Assembly (NCBI RefSeq): GCF_002105155.1
Contig: NW_019029055.1
Location: forward strand, 48,966-112,965
From: Lobosporangium transversale
Lineage: Eukaryota; Mortierellomycota; Mortierellomycetes; Mortierellales; Mortierellaceae
DNA length: 64,000 nucleotides
Reading direction: 5' to 3'
The notes under the pieces are model-generated. The model did no database searches and had not been told where the DNA came from. It saw nothing but the letters and a program-made list of their open reading frames with translations. A program made the translations under genes and the position numbers. Below are positions 21,685 to 32,660 of this stretch, in pieces (position 1 is the stretch's first letter; every line of letters begins with the position of its first letter).

Positions 21685-23698
21685 ATGTCCTGCAAGGAAC
21701 ACTATGAGTGGCTTGCTCAACCAGTCCGTCACTCCATAACGACATTCTGTGAGCGATTTGAGTACACTGACAGTGAACAAGCCTATTCTGACTTTGAAAA
21801 TCTTATCAAAAATTCTTTCCTTAAAATTTCTGCCAAGGAAAAAATTCTGAAGAATTTCGAGTCGTGGAAAGCAAATAAGAGCAATGTTGATATGTTTTGG
21901 CTTGAAAGGCAGTCGAACGTGGCTATAAAGAAAGGAAAAAAGATCGCGTCCATAAGTTTAATTGAAGCGTCGACGTCAAATCTCGCCAATATAATAAAGG
22001 AACAAGTAAGTTTTACACCTGCAGGAGTTGTTGTATCATTATTAACCCAGTGTCTAACGATGGATTTACTTTTTAGGATGATAACTTGCCTAAGACCCAA
22101 CACCAGCAAGGCTTTGAGAATAATGCTTCGAATTCTCAAGGTATATTTTTGGGATTGTATTTATTGTTATTATTATTACTATTATTATTATTAAATTGGA
22201 TATTAAATTGGATTTAAAATAGAAACAAGGCCAATTTCCCAAGTTTCATCAAAACTATCAGGACCATCATTGCTCTCACCCTCCTCACCCTCCTCACCCT
22301 CCTCACCCTCCACATCTTTTACGCCAGGCCCACCATTATCATCCTCTCCATCATCATCCTCAGCAGTATCAACACCATCGTCATCACCCTCAGCAGTGTC
22401 TTCGTCGTCACCATCATCATCATCAACAACTTCTTCTACCAATAAAAGGCAAAAAACGAACTATATAACCGAAGAGCCATGGCACAGTCTTACGATCTCT
22501 TTGACTAATATTGTAAAGTGAAATTATGCACATATTGGATATAAAAATATACGATATATATAGATTTTTAAGACAAATGCCTTTGCTTTGTGATTGTATT
22601 AGTTGAATGGAGGAAAGAACACGGCTTTCCCAGAGCCCTCACCTATGATGCTTCCTGTTCATGCTGTACTATTTGATCATGCTGTGAAATCCCTCCAAGC
22701 CTATGAAGCCCAACCACCGAAAGAGAAAGACATTGTCCTGCTCAAAGACGCCCAGTAATGTCTTACAATTTTACTATAACTAACGTGTTTCTACTCATAT
22801 TAATAATTATCAGTACTAATTACGAACCGTATTTTCTATTTTCTTAAATACCAGGGTGGCTATGTCGTGTGTTTTAAATACAATGTCTGAACGGGCATGT
22901 GAGCATTTCAGTCAATCAAAAAAAGAGGTTTTGGTTGAGGATGCAAAGTCCTTGAGTATCATTGCAGATTTTGAGGATCACCCTTCTTTACAATTCCTCC
23001 AGAATTACATTGGTATATTAAGAGAAAAAGGCGTGATCTATTTAAAAAAAAAGGTGGTTGCAGATCGTGGTATTATCAATGGAAAATATCTTGACGAGGT
23101 GTTGCCTGACAATGTGTCCATTGAGGACAAAGTGCTTAAGATCCTTGAATACCTGTAAGTTTCATTTTGCTGTTTCAATTTGCTCATACCTGAATGCTCT
23201 TACTAGCTGATTTTTTTATTTTTATTTTTATTTTTATTTTTATTTTTATTTTTATTTATTTTTATTTTTATTTATTTTTATTTTTATTTATTTTTATTTT
23301 TATTTATTTTTTCTTTAATCTTAGGTGTGGATTTATTATCCACCCGCCGTTCCTGACATCATCACCCTCGGAAAATGATTGCCTTCATGTCTGGGTATCA
23401 ATATTTGAGGTTATAGCTGACAGGATTTCATTGCACACGTAATCCTTTTTTTTCTTTTTTATTTTTTGTTTTATTTTTTCTTTTTTTTTTTTAGTTGTTT
23501 CAGCACTATTCATGCTAAGTATCATTTTTTGATCATAGAGGGGAGAAAGCACTAAAGGCGTCAAAGATCATGAGAAAAATGCAATCTGATGAGTATGGTG
23601 ATATCAGCGAAACCGGAAGGAAAGTCGATTGTCCCAGAGAGCGATATGGGAAGACACAACTGATAAATGCGGAATCTATCTCAATAATCACTCCATAG
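21685..23698 (+). pseudogene. PD-(D/E)XK nuclease-like gene, truncated copy
   Basis: Exons by splice-site reading: 21,685-22,005; 22,077-22,140; 22,223-22,512; 22,603-22,754; 22,855-23,154; 23,325-23,438; 23,539-23,698. All introns are GT-AG and phases agree. The protein matches the complete copy (right arm, minus strand) up to GRKVDC, where the palindrome arm ends at 23,633. It then reads 21 unrelated residues to TAG at 23,696. It therefore keeps the N-terminal half, the serine-rich linker and the first acidic residue of the nuclease motif, but lacks the ExK part and the whole C-terminus. If expressed it would be a nuclease-dead partner of the full protein; more likely it is a duplication relic. 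Confidence 0.8.
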
Positions 23699-23989
23699 CC
23701 CTACAACCTGGCGGCACACAGTTGACACATGTCTCAGTTTGATATATTGCTGTTCCTGTCAGAAATTTTTACCGTGAGCACCAATTTTTATTTTTTTTCG
23801 CCAGTCAACTTGAGTGATACAATGTACTGCTGCATTCTAATTCAAAACATCCTGGCACACTAGTCCGGCAATTACCAGCGGTGAATATTCCCGAAGTGGC
23901 ACCCATCAAAAAAAAAAAAAATTTACACCATGGTGCTCTTCCCTGGACGAAAAATGAATAAATACCCATGGGCATGGTATGTCAAACCC

Positions 23990-26060
23990 ACATCTTACCT
24001 TCACTTACTTCCCTATCCCCTAATTTCCTCAGCAAAAGCTCTCCACTTCTTCCAAATCCTCACTTGATATTTATCTCAAGTCTCAATCTCAGGTAAATGT
24101 TAAACCGGATGTACTTCGTCAATCGTTGATAAGGTTTCAAGCTTTAAACAAGAGGTAACTGAACTGATCTCTTTCTATGTTAGATAATAGACCATCAAAC
24201 ATGTTTTCCATGACTTTTATCAACGAAAACTCTTCAAACGATAAAAAGCACGAGAAAGCTGTTCGCGAGATCTTCCAGATACTAAATAATGAAAAGATGT
24301 CACCGTCGACTTTCCTTGAGTTAGCGTTCAACTCAAACGATCCCTTCGTCAAGCACAGGGTTGGCTTATTCGAAAGCAAAGGTGGTCCAGCGAGGGTGAT
24401 GGGCCTTTGGAAATCTAACAGGACTGTCTCAAGGGATGGATCTTTTGTCTGGTCGGCAATGGAGATTGTTACTGAACACGTCGCGAAGGAAATGCAACAA
24501 ATGTCTACAAAGAAATGTTTTCATTGTCCTGAGGAAGGACTTACTCCTGATTTTTTCAAATGTTTCTCATTTGGTCGCATGACCGAGGTTTTGGAAGAGC
24601 ATGCACCGATTTTGACGTCGACGTTGGCAGGTTTTTCTAGCAGCAATGGGCGCTCGTCGCGGCAGCGAGGGATTCTAGTACCATTTATCGCAAGTATGCT
24701 GATGTTCCATAAGAATCAGCAGGCAAATAAATCTATTGCAGACATTTTTAGGGCTTTTCTTCCGTGGAAATGGGTGCAGTAAGAGGGCTATCAGGATGCT
24801 CTCATCCACTTGCGTGTGCGTCTCTTATGATACAACGTCAAACATGCTCAAGTATTTGACCAAAGTTGCCTTGGAGACCGTTCGTGAACAAGTTCTCAAT
24901 AATCCATGGATGTTGGTATACGGCAATATCAATATCGCAAACCGGAAAGAGGATCAACGAAAGGACAATCAAGACACATTCGAGAGCGGTACGACAGCGA
25001 CAATCATCATAGATGAACAGCTTGATGAGCTTTCCCCGACGATATATGATAACACTCCCCTTAAACTGCATGAGCTGATACCGGATAACAATCATCTGAA
25101 AGCCATGCATCATTTTCATATCTCTGAGGCCTTGCAGCGGTATTCGGACAAGTTTCGCCAGCAAGCAGTTCATATGAACAAAATCGACGTCCTTGAAGCA
25201 AGGCCATCAGTAACGTTTCCATTACCAACGATGAACATAGATCAATCCTCGACCGCGGGGAACATCGAGGTTGTAGAGACGGTTTGTGTGAAGATGCTTA
25301 AACTGAAAAGGAGCTGGTTTGAGGGTAAGTTGGTCATCGTCGGAGGCGACCAGCTTACTATCTCTCGTATAAACTCCGCTCAAGAGTGGCGCATGACGGA
25401 TATCACCAGGTTCGATCGTTTGGAGTGGGCACTTCCAGTGATGCAACTATTCCATCTTCAGATGAATCTTGCATCCACCATATTTAAGGCACATTATGGA
25501 TCTCAGTCTACCGAAGGTTCGCTGGCGTATTTTGTGGCTTGTTTAGATCGAAGGCGCTTGGCGTTTCAATCACAAGATTATCGCGCCCTGGATGAGTTCC
25601 TTTGGCTTGTTTTTGATGCAATGGTCAGAACGCTTTGGATGCGGCATTTGAATGCCGAAGATCTGTCTGATGGTAAGCAGCCCTTTACAGCAGAGAGCGT
25701 GCCTGAGGCTGAGACTGAAGGAGGTGGAGATAGCCAACGTCAATTCAAGGAAAGGTGTGTGCATGGAATGGATCACCTTGTTCGATCTGGATTAGATTAT
25801 GTTTGTGAACAAACTCTGACAGATCCAAGGAGTTCAGAAGATCTTTGGGTTGGGGCAAGAAATATGCTCCAATTCATTAAGGATTGGTATTTTACCTTAA
25901 GTTATGTGCGGCTATTAAGGAAGGAGACATTGGACGTATCGAGCGAGTGCTGAGTTCGATTACTATCATGTTTCAAGCGAAAGGTACAAAGAACTATGGA
26001 AAAGCGCTCTTGAAACTGACCAAAGCGGCGGAGTCCTCTAACAGTAACCAGGTAAAGCGC
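23990..26060 (+). pseudogene. DUF6589-type gene, frameshifted
   Basis: A short exon (KSSLDIYLKSQSQ...ALNKR, to about 24,152) joins through an intron ending ATAATAG to PSNMFSMTFINE (about 24,190). The frame stays open to about 24,760, shifts, continues through CSKRAIRMLSS...VCVSYDTTSN and the diagnostic GGDQLTISRINSAQEWR...ITRFDRLEWALPVMQLFHL and QMNLASTIFKAHYG, shifts again near 25,905, and ends AAIKEGDIGRIERVLSSITI...KNYGKALLKL before a GTAAAG donor. This layout matches the large fungal DUF6589 family, a repeat-associated family of unknown function. Two frameshifts argue that it is dead, unless they are base-calling errors. Confidence 0.7.
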
Positions 26061-26173
26061 TGACAGCTTTTCTATGCGGGCTAAGATCTCCTGTTAAGTC
26101 ATTATTCATGGTAGTAATTGAATACATCACTTTCTTACTGACCCTGCTTTATATATCCCTGGTTAAAATAAGG

Positions 26174-26866
26174 ATGATGGTCAAAATAAGAGAGTGAGGA
26201 TAGATGACCAAGAGTCCAATAACAGCTGGCAGGACTTTGCAGAAATGCTAGTATTTGACGGTGTGCAATATAAGCAATTTAATGCATATAGGTTCAAATA
26301 CAACAGGTCCCTAACAAGCGAACACAAAGCCAACCTTAAAAAAGTGGTTCAAGGTGTCAGGCTTATTGAGGATGACCAATATTCTAAAGCAGCTCGATGG
26401 ACAAATAACTTTGATTGTTGCACGAGCGTCGAGGCCGTGTTCATGATCGACATGGAAATGTCTCCAAAGATGCGGTGTATTAAACCAGCCACACCTGAAC
26501 AAAGGACGGCTAGATGAGGCATGACTATATATCCTCAATATAAAGATGGGTCTTCGGAATGGTCTGATTATAGCCATGATGGCCGTTGAAGTGAAGAAGA
26601 ACAACCGCCAGAGCTCCAAACATTCAGATATTCGCAAACTTGAGATTACAATGGGACAGGCACTTGTGCGTATGCGAAAGTTTTTCAAGGGTAATCATTT
26701 GAACTTTCGCTTGTTCGGCGTATTCTTTGGTTTGGGTGAAGTTGCTTTCCTGGAAGCTCGTTTCGAGGGCAAAATTGTTTTGGTGTATCAGGTAGGCCAT
26801 GGAGCAATCCCGAAGAACCCCCAGAATATGAAGGAACTTGGAAAAGTGATTAGGCTTATGCCTTGA
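26174..26866 (+). pseudogene. Second nuclease-like fragment (VEVKK)
   Basis: The first frame (to 26,517) reads RVRIDDQESNNSWQDFAEML...VQGVRLIEDDQYSKAARWT. The second (26,546-26,866) reads GLIIAMMAVEVKKNNRQSSK...RMRKFFKGN...RLFGVFFGLGEVAFLEARFE. A stop and frame change separate them. The hydrophobic strand ending in VEVKK fits the ExK half of a PD-(D/E)XK nuclease. The order resembles the nine-exon gene at 32,661-35,286 (acidic strand, ExK, conserved tail), but the sequence is different. Possibly the 3' part of the preceding gene or a separate one. Function inferred only. Confidence 0.4.
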
Positions 26867-27434
26867 CTAGCTCATAGTATTCCTCCTTCGTCATTCTGAG
26901 CGACTCCATCCCGAGTGCCTCGGTGAAATGAAGTGGGGTCGGTTCGGTATACACAGCTGGATCATACGACGCGAGCAGCAAAATTCGAACTTGAGGGAAT
27001 AGGCTAGTTGTCATGATTGATTTCAGGTCATCCCAAAAGAATTTCATGCGATTCCCATATACCATTTGTGTGTCGTCCATAATAACAATGGTTAGTTCTT
27101 CGCTGTGAATCACTTGGTCCCATGTTCTTCCATTCTGAAACAGCCAAGATGTCTTAAAGTCTTCAGGGGTTGCCGAGGCATAAGCAGCACAGAAAGTGAA
27201 ATAAATGGCGTTTAGGTTGTGTCCTATGAAGTAATCTCGCAAAGAATAGCCCAGAGATGTCTTTCCAGAATATGGTGGGCTACGGAGAAGAGTGACTTTT
27301 CGCTGCAATATGTGTTGAGCTATGCTCTGAAGACGGCTTTCGGATATAAAAACAAGAGCGTCAGGGCCTTCCTCGCGTTCTCCAGGATATATCTCTTGAG
27401 AGATCAATGGTAAAGCCAAACTGTTAGACAGCAC
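26856..27434 (-). CDS. CRN-associated P-loop ATPase
   Basis: 192-residue frame with a Walker A-like TLLRSPPYSGKTSLGYSL and a Walker B-like LTIVIMDDTQMVYG. The LLRxPPxSGKTSL style is the P-loop domain found with CRN and related proteins in Mucoromycota. It ends at 26,856, overlapping the convergent plus-strand fragment by 11 bp. The upstream sequence offers a 3' splice site (GTCTAACAG, about 27,425), so the visible ATG may not be the real start. A candidate header exon lies at 27,889-28,052, but its phase does not join directly, so the gene is incomplete or another exon is missed. There is no C-terminal nuclease domain. Confidence 0.65.
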   Translation of the reverse strand: MLSNSLALPLISQEIYPGEREEGPDALVFISESRLQSIAQHILQRKVTLLRSPPYSGKTSLGYSLRDYFIGHNLNAIYFTFCAAYASATPEDFKTSWLFQNGRTWDQVIHSEELTIVIMDDTQMVYGNRMKFFWDDLKSIMTTSLFPQVRILLLASYDPAVYTEPTPLHFTEALGMESLRMTKEEYYELVKA

Positions 27435-27870
27435 AATTCACGCAACTCGAGAAATCCTAAGATGTACACAACAACAATGATCCATTACCTGGTTTCTTGG
27501 CAAATAAAGCTCCTTCAAAAAAAAAAACAAAAACAGAAAAAAAGAAAACGGGCTTGATTGAGAAATAGGCTCAATCTACATCAATGCAAGAGACACGGAG
27601 CGACTTTTTGAGAAAAGTCTATTATGCTATTTGTTAGCCCGGCGTTTAAGTCTTTACCTTGTGTTGAGGCGGAGAGGCCTATTCAATAATAAATGCAACA
27701 ATAAAGATAAATAAGTGCGTGCGAGTGAGAATGAGCCGTTGTAAGAAAAAAAAAACCTTTTTTGAGAAACAGGTGAAACCCACAACTATCAATGGTCGAT
27801 CTTGTGCAGCGATGATGTCATGCACAGATTGTAACAATCAATGTTATATACAAAATTCTTGAATAGAGAA
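27435..27870. other. Possible intron or spacer of CRN-like gene
   Basis: No open frame recognised; two A-rich tracts. If the ATPase at 26,856-27,434 and the exon at 27,889-28,052 are one gene, this is intronic. Confidence 0.3.
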
Positions 27871-27888
27871 CTAACAGCTAAGTCCCAT

Positions 27889-28052
27889 ACCTGTCGCTGG
27901 CCGCTGAACAATGACGCGAATATCCTCCTCAGGCAAAGGTGATGTACCAAATGACTTGGAAATCTTGCTTGCTTTTTTGTATCTGGGTGTTCTAAAAGTG
28001 TGATAGTTTTTTTCAACAGCGATTACAATGGAGACATGGAAGAGATTCAATT
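27889..28052 (-). pseudogene. Possible CRN header exon
   Basis: Begins MKLNLFHVSIVIAVEKNYH and ends LPEEDIRVIVQRPATG followed by a GTATGG donor. The ending resembles the last strand of the CRN ubiquitin-like header (compare IYIIVEVPKR at 39,646 and VIVKQAPQ at 48,859, both at a donor site). The middle is too short for a full header, so it is degenerate or spliced from more exons. Confidence 0.35.
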
Positions 28053-28099
28053 TCATTTGAAGGTAAATTATTAAAGCCACCCCGTTATTTTGTTCCCTC

Positions 28100-28852
28100 T
28101 TGCTAAAATAAAATAAAATAAAAAAAACCTCCCCGTCAATCCACCCAGAACAACACGGTATCTTTGGCTACTTTTTTTTGTTTTTTACTTTAATGGGTGT
28201 CTGTCGCTGGTTGAGTGAAAGGGCCTTTGTTTTGTATTAGAAGCAGATAAGGAAAAGACACTCAAAAAGCAAAAGGATGGCAGTGTGGTTTGATCGGAAA
28301 GTGCCGCGCACAGAATCATTAATTTAGTAAACCTTAAAAAAAGGTGTGGCGATGATTATTTCACGTTCAGTCGAATTTTGATTATCCGAACGATTTGCTA
28401 TTGAAATCGTTCGGAAAAAAATTAGGCACTTATTTCTTCCCACGGATGCAGAAAATTGGCGGCGGGCTCATTTCAAGCAAACTAATTCGCTGCAATACAT
28501 TCGGAGGTTACTCAAAAAATATATTCTTTTGACCAGTTAAATTGGCAAAAAAAAATTTTTTTGTACAACACGTAAACCAAGAATGGCAATGTACAGTGTT
28601 TTTAATTGTTTTCGCCATTTAAAAAATGGATTCGCTATTTTCAATTTGAGTTTCTCCAAAGAAAAACAAGATTTATCCAATTTAAGCTAATAAAATTATC
28701 CCACAAGTTATCCGAATGTGTCTAAAATATTATCAAGTTCTCCAAACTGATAACCGAACCGATTATTAGAATTATCCAAACATCATGTCTTTATTAGCAA
28801 GATAGGCGACCAATTTGAGTAACTTTACATACATATTATCCTAAATATTAGC

Positions 28853-28853
<1 letters not shown>
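28100..28853. other. Intergenic with element fragment X1
   Basis: 28,521-28,625 is the inverted counterpart of 31,500-31,523 plus 32,138-32,215 (shared TTTTGACCAGTTAAATTGG and ACACGTAAACCAAGAATGG). X1 is uninterrupted, while the other copy contains a TA-flanked insertion. Otherwise AT-rich with no recognised gene. Confidence 0.55.

Positions 28854-28900
<47 letters not shown>
28854..28900 (+). repeat. Poly-T tract
   Basis: Uninterrupted run of about 46 T just downstream of the IS630-type transposase gene (minus strand). It could be a remnant of a retroposed poly-A or simply an expanded homopolymer. Confidence 0.9.
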
Positions 28901-28901
<1 letters not shown>

Positions 28902-28919
28902 CACTGAACTCTCACAGAC

Positions 28920-31044
28920 CTAGAGATTATATTCTCTGTTGAGACACCTTGGGAAGAAGGTGGTTGCATGACGAATCCAACTTTGACAATCCTTCCGAGA
29001 TATGGACTTGAATGCGTCCTGAAACCTAGAGCGCATGGTCTCACCAGCCTCAAGGCGGCTCCTCTTGAACGTGTTCTTGACTTTTGACCAGCATTCTTCA
29101 ATCGGATTCAGGAACGGTGAGAATGGGGGTAGATATTCACAAAAATGCCCTGCTTCTTCTATGAGGTCCCTGACTAGCGGAGACTTGTGAATACGCGCAT
29201 TATCCATTAGGAAAGTATATCCATGCATCTCTTTAGCCGCCGATATCTCAAGGACTTCACAAATGAAGTCCCTAAAATAGGCGCCCGTTGTTGAGCAACC
29301 AACTATACCGTCCTCGGACACCTGCGGAGGTCGTGCTGCATTCCTACCACGGCCACGGCCCCCACGACCACTGTTATCCGGAGCCTCAACTTGATCCTCT
29401 TCCCCCACCAATTCTTCATCATCAAGATCCACTGTAGTTACTGACATACAGATGATCCCAGTCGATGAAATTGCACCTACAACGCTGATATTCCTACCAC
29501 ACGCGGTAGGACGCACAACGTTGACAGGTTTTCCCTTTCGGGACCATCCGTACTCTCGAATCAAATGCAGGTTAAACCCTGCCTCATCAATGAAAATGGT
29601 CTTCTTCTCGAAGTCTTGGTGGTCCACAGGGTTCTGCATCTTCTCGGCAAATTTCTCTCTCGCTGTGAGCACGGCGGGGTCATTTCGTTTATCTGAGACC
29701 TTTCTGATGCGCTTGAGTGTATACTCACACATATTTGTGACATAGTTGTAGACCGTAGAAAGAGACACTTGGACTTCAGGGAAACTGTCGTGGAGAGCCT
29801 TGTGGACTTCCATGAGCGTCGAAAGAGGCTTTTCGTCCAAGAAATCCTCTATGTACTTGTAGTGCTCTGTTGTCAGCTTTGGAACCACTTGGAATATGCC
29901 AGGATCATAATAAGTAACGAGAACGAAAGAAAGATGTGTTTATTATGATCCAGGGATCTTCGTTAAATAAAAAGGGTAAAAATCTTAGCTATAGTAAAAA
30001 CCCATGTAAATGACTGCTAATCGCAACACCACTCGGGGCTTCTTGGAAGGGAGCTTGCCTGTTTCCCTGTAATGATTGCTATACCTATAAGAAAATTCCA
30101 AATGAGCATAACTAGCAATAATATTCCGAGGTGTTGTTTAGTACAAATTACCATCAAACTTGATTATTACCTCCAAGCGGTCCTTGGATTCAGGTGCACC
30201 GCTCTAGCCGCTTCGGCTACTGTACACATGTGATTGGTCCAGTAGTCGATCAGCCTTTGGGAGGCCTCTTCCGGGACTTTTGAATACTCGGTAGGCCTGC
30301 TGCGTTTCCTTTTACGGCACATGTCTCTCAGACTTGGCTCCTCAAATTCGAGGGCAGAGTCATATTCAACCTGGTCAAAAGGAGCCCTAGGTGATTGGTT
30401 GAGCTCTCTTTCTAGTTCATTCTCGTCAAATTGGTGCTGGGAATAGATACAGGTCATCTTAGGTCCTTTCCCTTTGTTATTGTTTCTGTCAATAGGCTCG
30501 CTAGCGACAGATGAACCAATGACAGGGATTTCGGGAGCAGGCGCATCCACGGCAGGTGTACCAAAGTCAAGCTCGTGGCCAGTATATGTGGGAGGTGTCC
30601 AAGGATTGTATGGGTCTACCTCATCGTCGCTCTCTTCCTCTGCTATCAATCGAAGAGTTCGAGTACGAGACTGTGATGAGGAACCTAGATGAACGAACGA
30701 AATGCCGCCATCATAAGCATGACGATATAGATTTTGAAGATGGGGCCTGGAAGAGCTACTGTTATACCCCGAGTCCTGTGCGCGCGGCTGAGGGGTGGCA
30801 ATATCGCTATCTTTTCCTTCGGTTTTGATCTCAATAGCCTATTGTATATCGCGGAACACAGAACAAATGTTAATAACCAAGAAGATGAAATATTTTTAGG
30901 GTATGAAACTGACAAGATCACACATACACTAGAGCTATCATCCCAGTTCAAGACGGCTTCCTGAGCCTCGAGGTCAACGTAGAACTCTTCGTCATCGGTG
31001 TCAACCAAGTTGATAATTTCAGGTTGGTTCTTGCTAGATGCCAT
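28920..31044 (-). CDS. IS630/Tc1-type transposase, multi-exon
   Basis: Exon 1 is 31,044-30,928 (MASSKNQPEIINLV, acidic). Exon 2 is 30,682-30,171 and joins in phase; it carries an acidic/proline-rich linker and a helix-turn-helix (TVAEAARAVHLNPRTAWR). The last exon ends at 28,920 and holds the DDE core: FIDEAGFN, FLMDNARIH and NPIEECWSKVK, with 34 residues between the second D and E. It also has a GRGGRGRGRN insertion. The exon 2/3 junction does not join cleanly: a 52-bp near-palindromic insertion (about 29,898-29,955, flanked by GATCC) shifts the frame after FLFNEDP. So this copy is either spliced unusually or inactivated there. Confidence 0.75.
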
Positions 31045-31523
31045 AGTGAATGTGGTTTTGGTGATTTGGAGTGTTGAGGTGAACTTGATTGAAAAATCTA
31101 AGCGGTGGTAACTTTGGTTTTTTTTTTTCTTTGAACCCCACTTCCTTTTATACATGGGTCCCTCAATGCAAGGAAACTACCATTGCCTTCTGGTATTGTG
31201 CCAACGCGCCAACGCGCCATGCTCTTTACAACGCGTTTTTTCTTTTTTTTTTTTGAATTCCAAGAAAAAAATTCAACGCGGTGGATAATTTTCAGGACGC
31301 GCCGATAAAATCACAAGGTTCCATGGTTGTTTCCGCATGACCTTCTGGAATGTTTGAACTGCATGGTTGGACAAAATTTGTAAACACTCGGATAAATTTC
31401 TCCGCCCTTTTCGGCTAACTTTTTAACTTAACTTTGGACAACTTTTTTTATTCATTGGAGAAATGTAAAATAAACATAGAGAAACTTTATTTTTACTTAG
31501 CGAAAACAATTAAAAACGCTGTA

Positions 31524-32137
31524 TATTCCAGCAAAACAACAATTTTTGGATCAATTTGGCTATTTTTTTTATTGGTGGGTACTGTTGTAAAATCTACCCA
31601 AAGGTTCGCCTCTGTTTGCAAGGACAAAATTTCTATTGACTTCGCGGATCCATCAGTGCTCCTATTCGAACTGAAATTTTGTCAATTATGATGTTTCAAA
31701 TAAAAAAAATAAATATCAATTGACAAAATTTCAGTTCGAATAGGAGCACTGGGATCCATCCCTGGACATTTTTGCGTCAATCTTGAGAATACCATCATTG
31801 ATATGCTTTGTCAATATTTCGTGGTTTTGAAGCTCTTGACGCCGTACATGCCTCTTGATGCTACTAAAGACCCATTCGGCCGCATTGAGATGAGGGGTGT
31901 AGGAAGGCAATCGCAAGTAAACATGTCCATTATCATTCAAAGTGTCTTTTTAAGTCAATCCTTCATCAAAGATGGAGCTGATAATTTTTTGACGAAGACC
32001 AGAATCAAGACGTTGATAGTTCTTTGAACGTGGCATGGTGTAGTGTTGAATGAAGAAAAAATCTCTAAAGGCGAGACAGGAATATGTTAAATCTAAATAA
32101 CCAAATTGATGATGCAAAAATTGTTGTTTTGCTAGAA
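31524..32137 (-). mobile_element. Tc1-type deletion derivative
   Basis: Flanked by TA (31,522-31,523 and 32,138-32,139) and inserted in element X2: removing it restores the X1 sequence order. Imperfect terminal repeats of about 45 bp share AGCAAAACAACAATTTTTG and TCAATTTGG. Inside, on the minus strand, are only the ends of a transposase: MPRSKNYQRLDSGLRQKIIS (start about 32,035) and, after a large deletion, RLPSYTPHLNAAEWVFSSIK, the catalytic E region. It is therefore a non-autonomous element. Confidence 0.7.
31654..31751. repeat. 34-bp inverted repeat pair
   Basis: CAGTGCTCCTATTCGAACTG... (31,654-31,687) and its exact reverse complement (31,718-31,751) are separated by 30 bp. The same motif, with two base changes, sits at the inner ends of the second palindrome's arms (50,735-50,768 and 54,906-54,939). 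It looks like a transposon terminal repeat in tail-to-tail form. Confidence 0.85.
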
Positions 32138-32139
32138 TA

Positions 32140-32655
32140 TTCATTGCCATTCTTGGTTTACGTGTTGTACAAAAAAAAATATTTGCCAATTTAACTGGTC
32201 AAAAGAATATTTGGCTGTGAGAGCCAATATCTTTACACTGGTCTACTGCACTTTTTACAGGAGTCCTCGGTCGAAGGGATAGCCCGTTTCATTTGGTCGC
32301 GATTCCTTATATTTTCGAATACTCTCGAGTGTATTGGCAGCCAATCGGCTCGCTTGTTGCAAGCTCGTTACGGGTAGTGAGATGCCACCAAACCAATTCA
32401 ATCATCGTTTTTAGATTAGAAATATTGGGATCGTGACCAAATGAAATGGGCGATACAGTTGAAATGGCTCGCGATGGATATCAAGAATAAAATACTAATG
32501 CATAAAGTTATATTATTTTATTTTATTTTATAAAAAAAAAAAAAATCAATAATATGAAAAATAAAGTCATACATCTAGGGAAAAAAATACATGAACAAAA
32601 ATGAAAAACAAATGGAAAATAAGAAATAAAGAAGGAAAGAAAACCAAATAACATA
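32140..32655. other. Intergenic between X2 and nuclease gene 3' end
   Basis: 32,140-32,215 is X2 sequence. The rest is AT-rich 3' flank of the minus-strand nuclease-like gene with no recognised feature. Confidence 0.4.
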
Positions 32656-32660
32656 TAAGT

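Larger units (their letters stand above)
19453..23633 (+). repeat. Palindrome 1, left arm
   Basis: About 4.18 kb, the reverse complement of 33,338-37,529. For most of its length, position x pairs with 56,971 minus x with no substitutions that I could see; only homopolymer lengths differ (for example the T tract near 19,650 and the A tract near 20,082). The inner boundary falls within the nuclease-like gene, directly after the GTCGATTGTC coding for its VDC motif. The outer boundary falls in a Helitron remnant. The arm contains Helitron 3' debris, a CT microsatellite (20,877-20,907), the 112-bp tandem repeats, and exons 1-7 (partial) of the nuclease-like gene. Confidence 0.93.

Noticed and set aside
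22203..22442. 79-residue acidic frame opposite the nuclease-like gene (and its mirror at 34,529-34,768)
   Set aside because: Antisense of the serine/proline-rich exon 3; the sense strand has consistent splice sites and phase.
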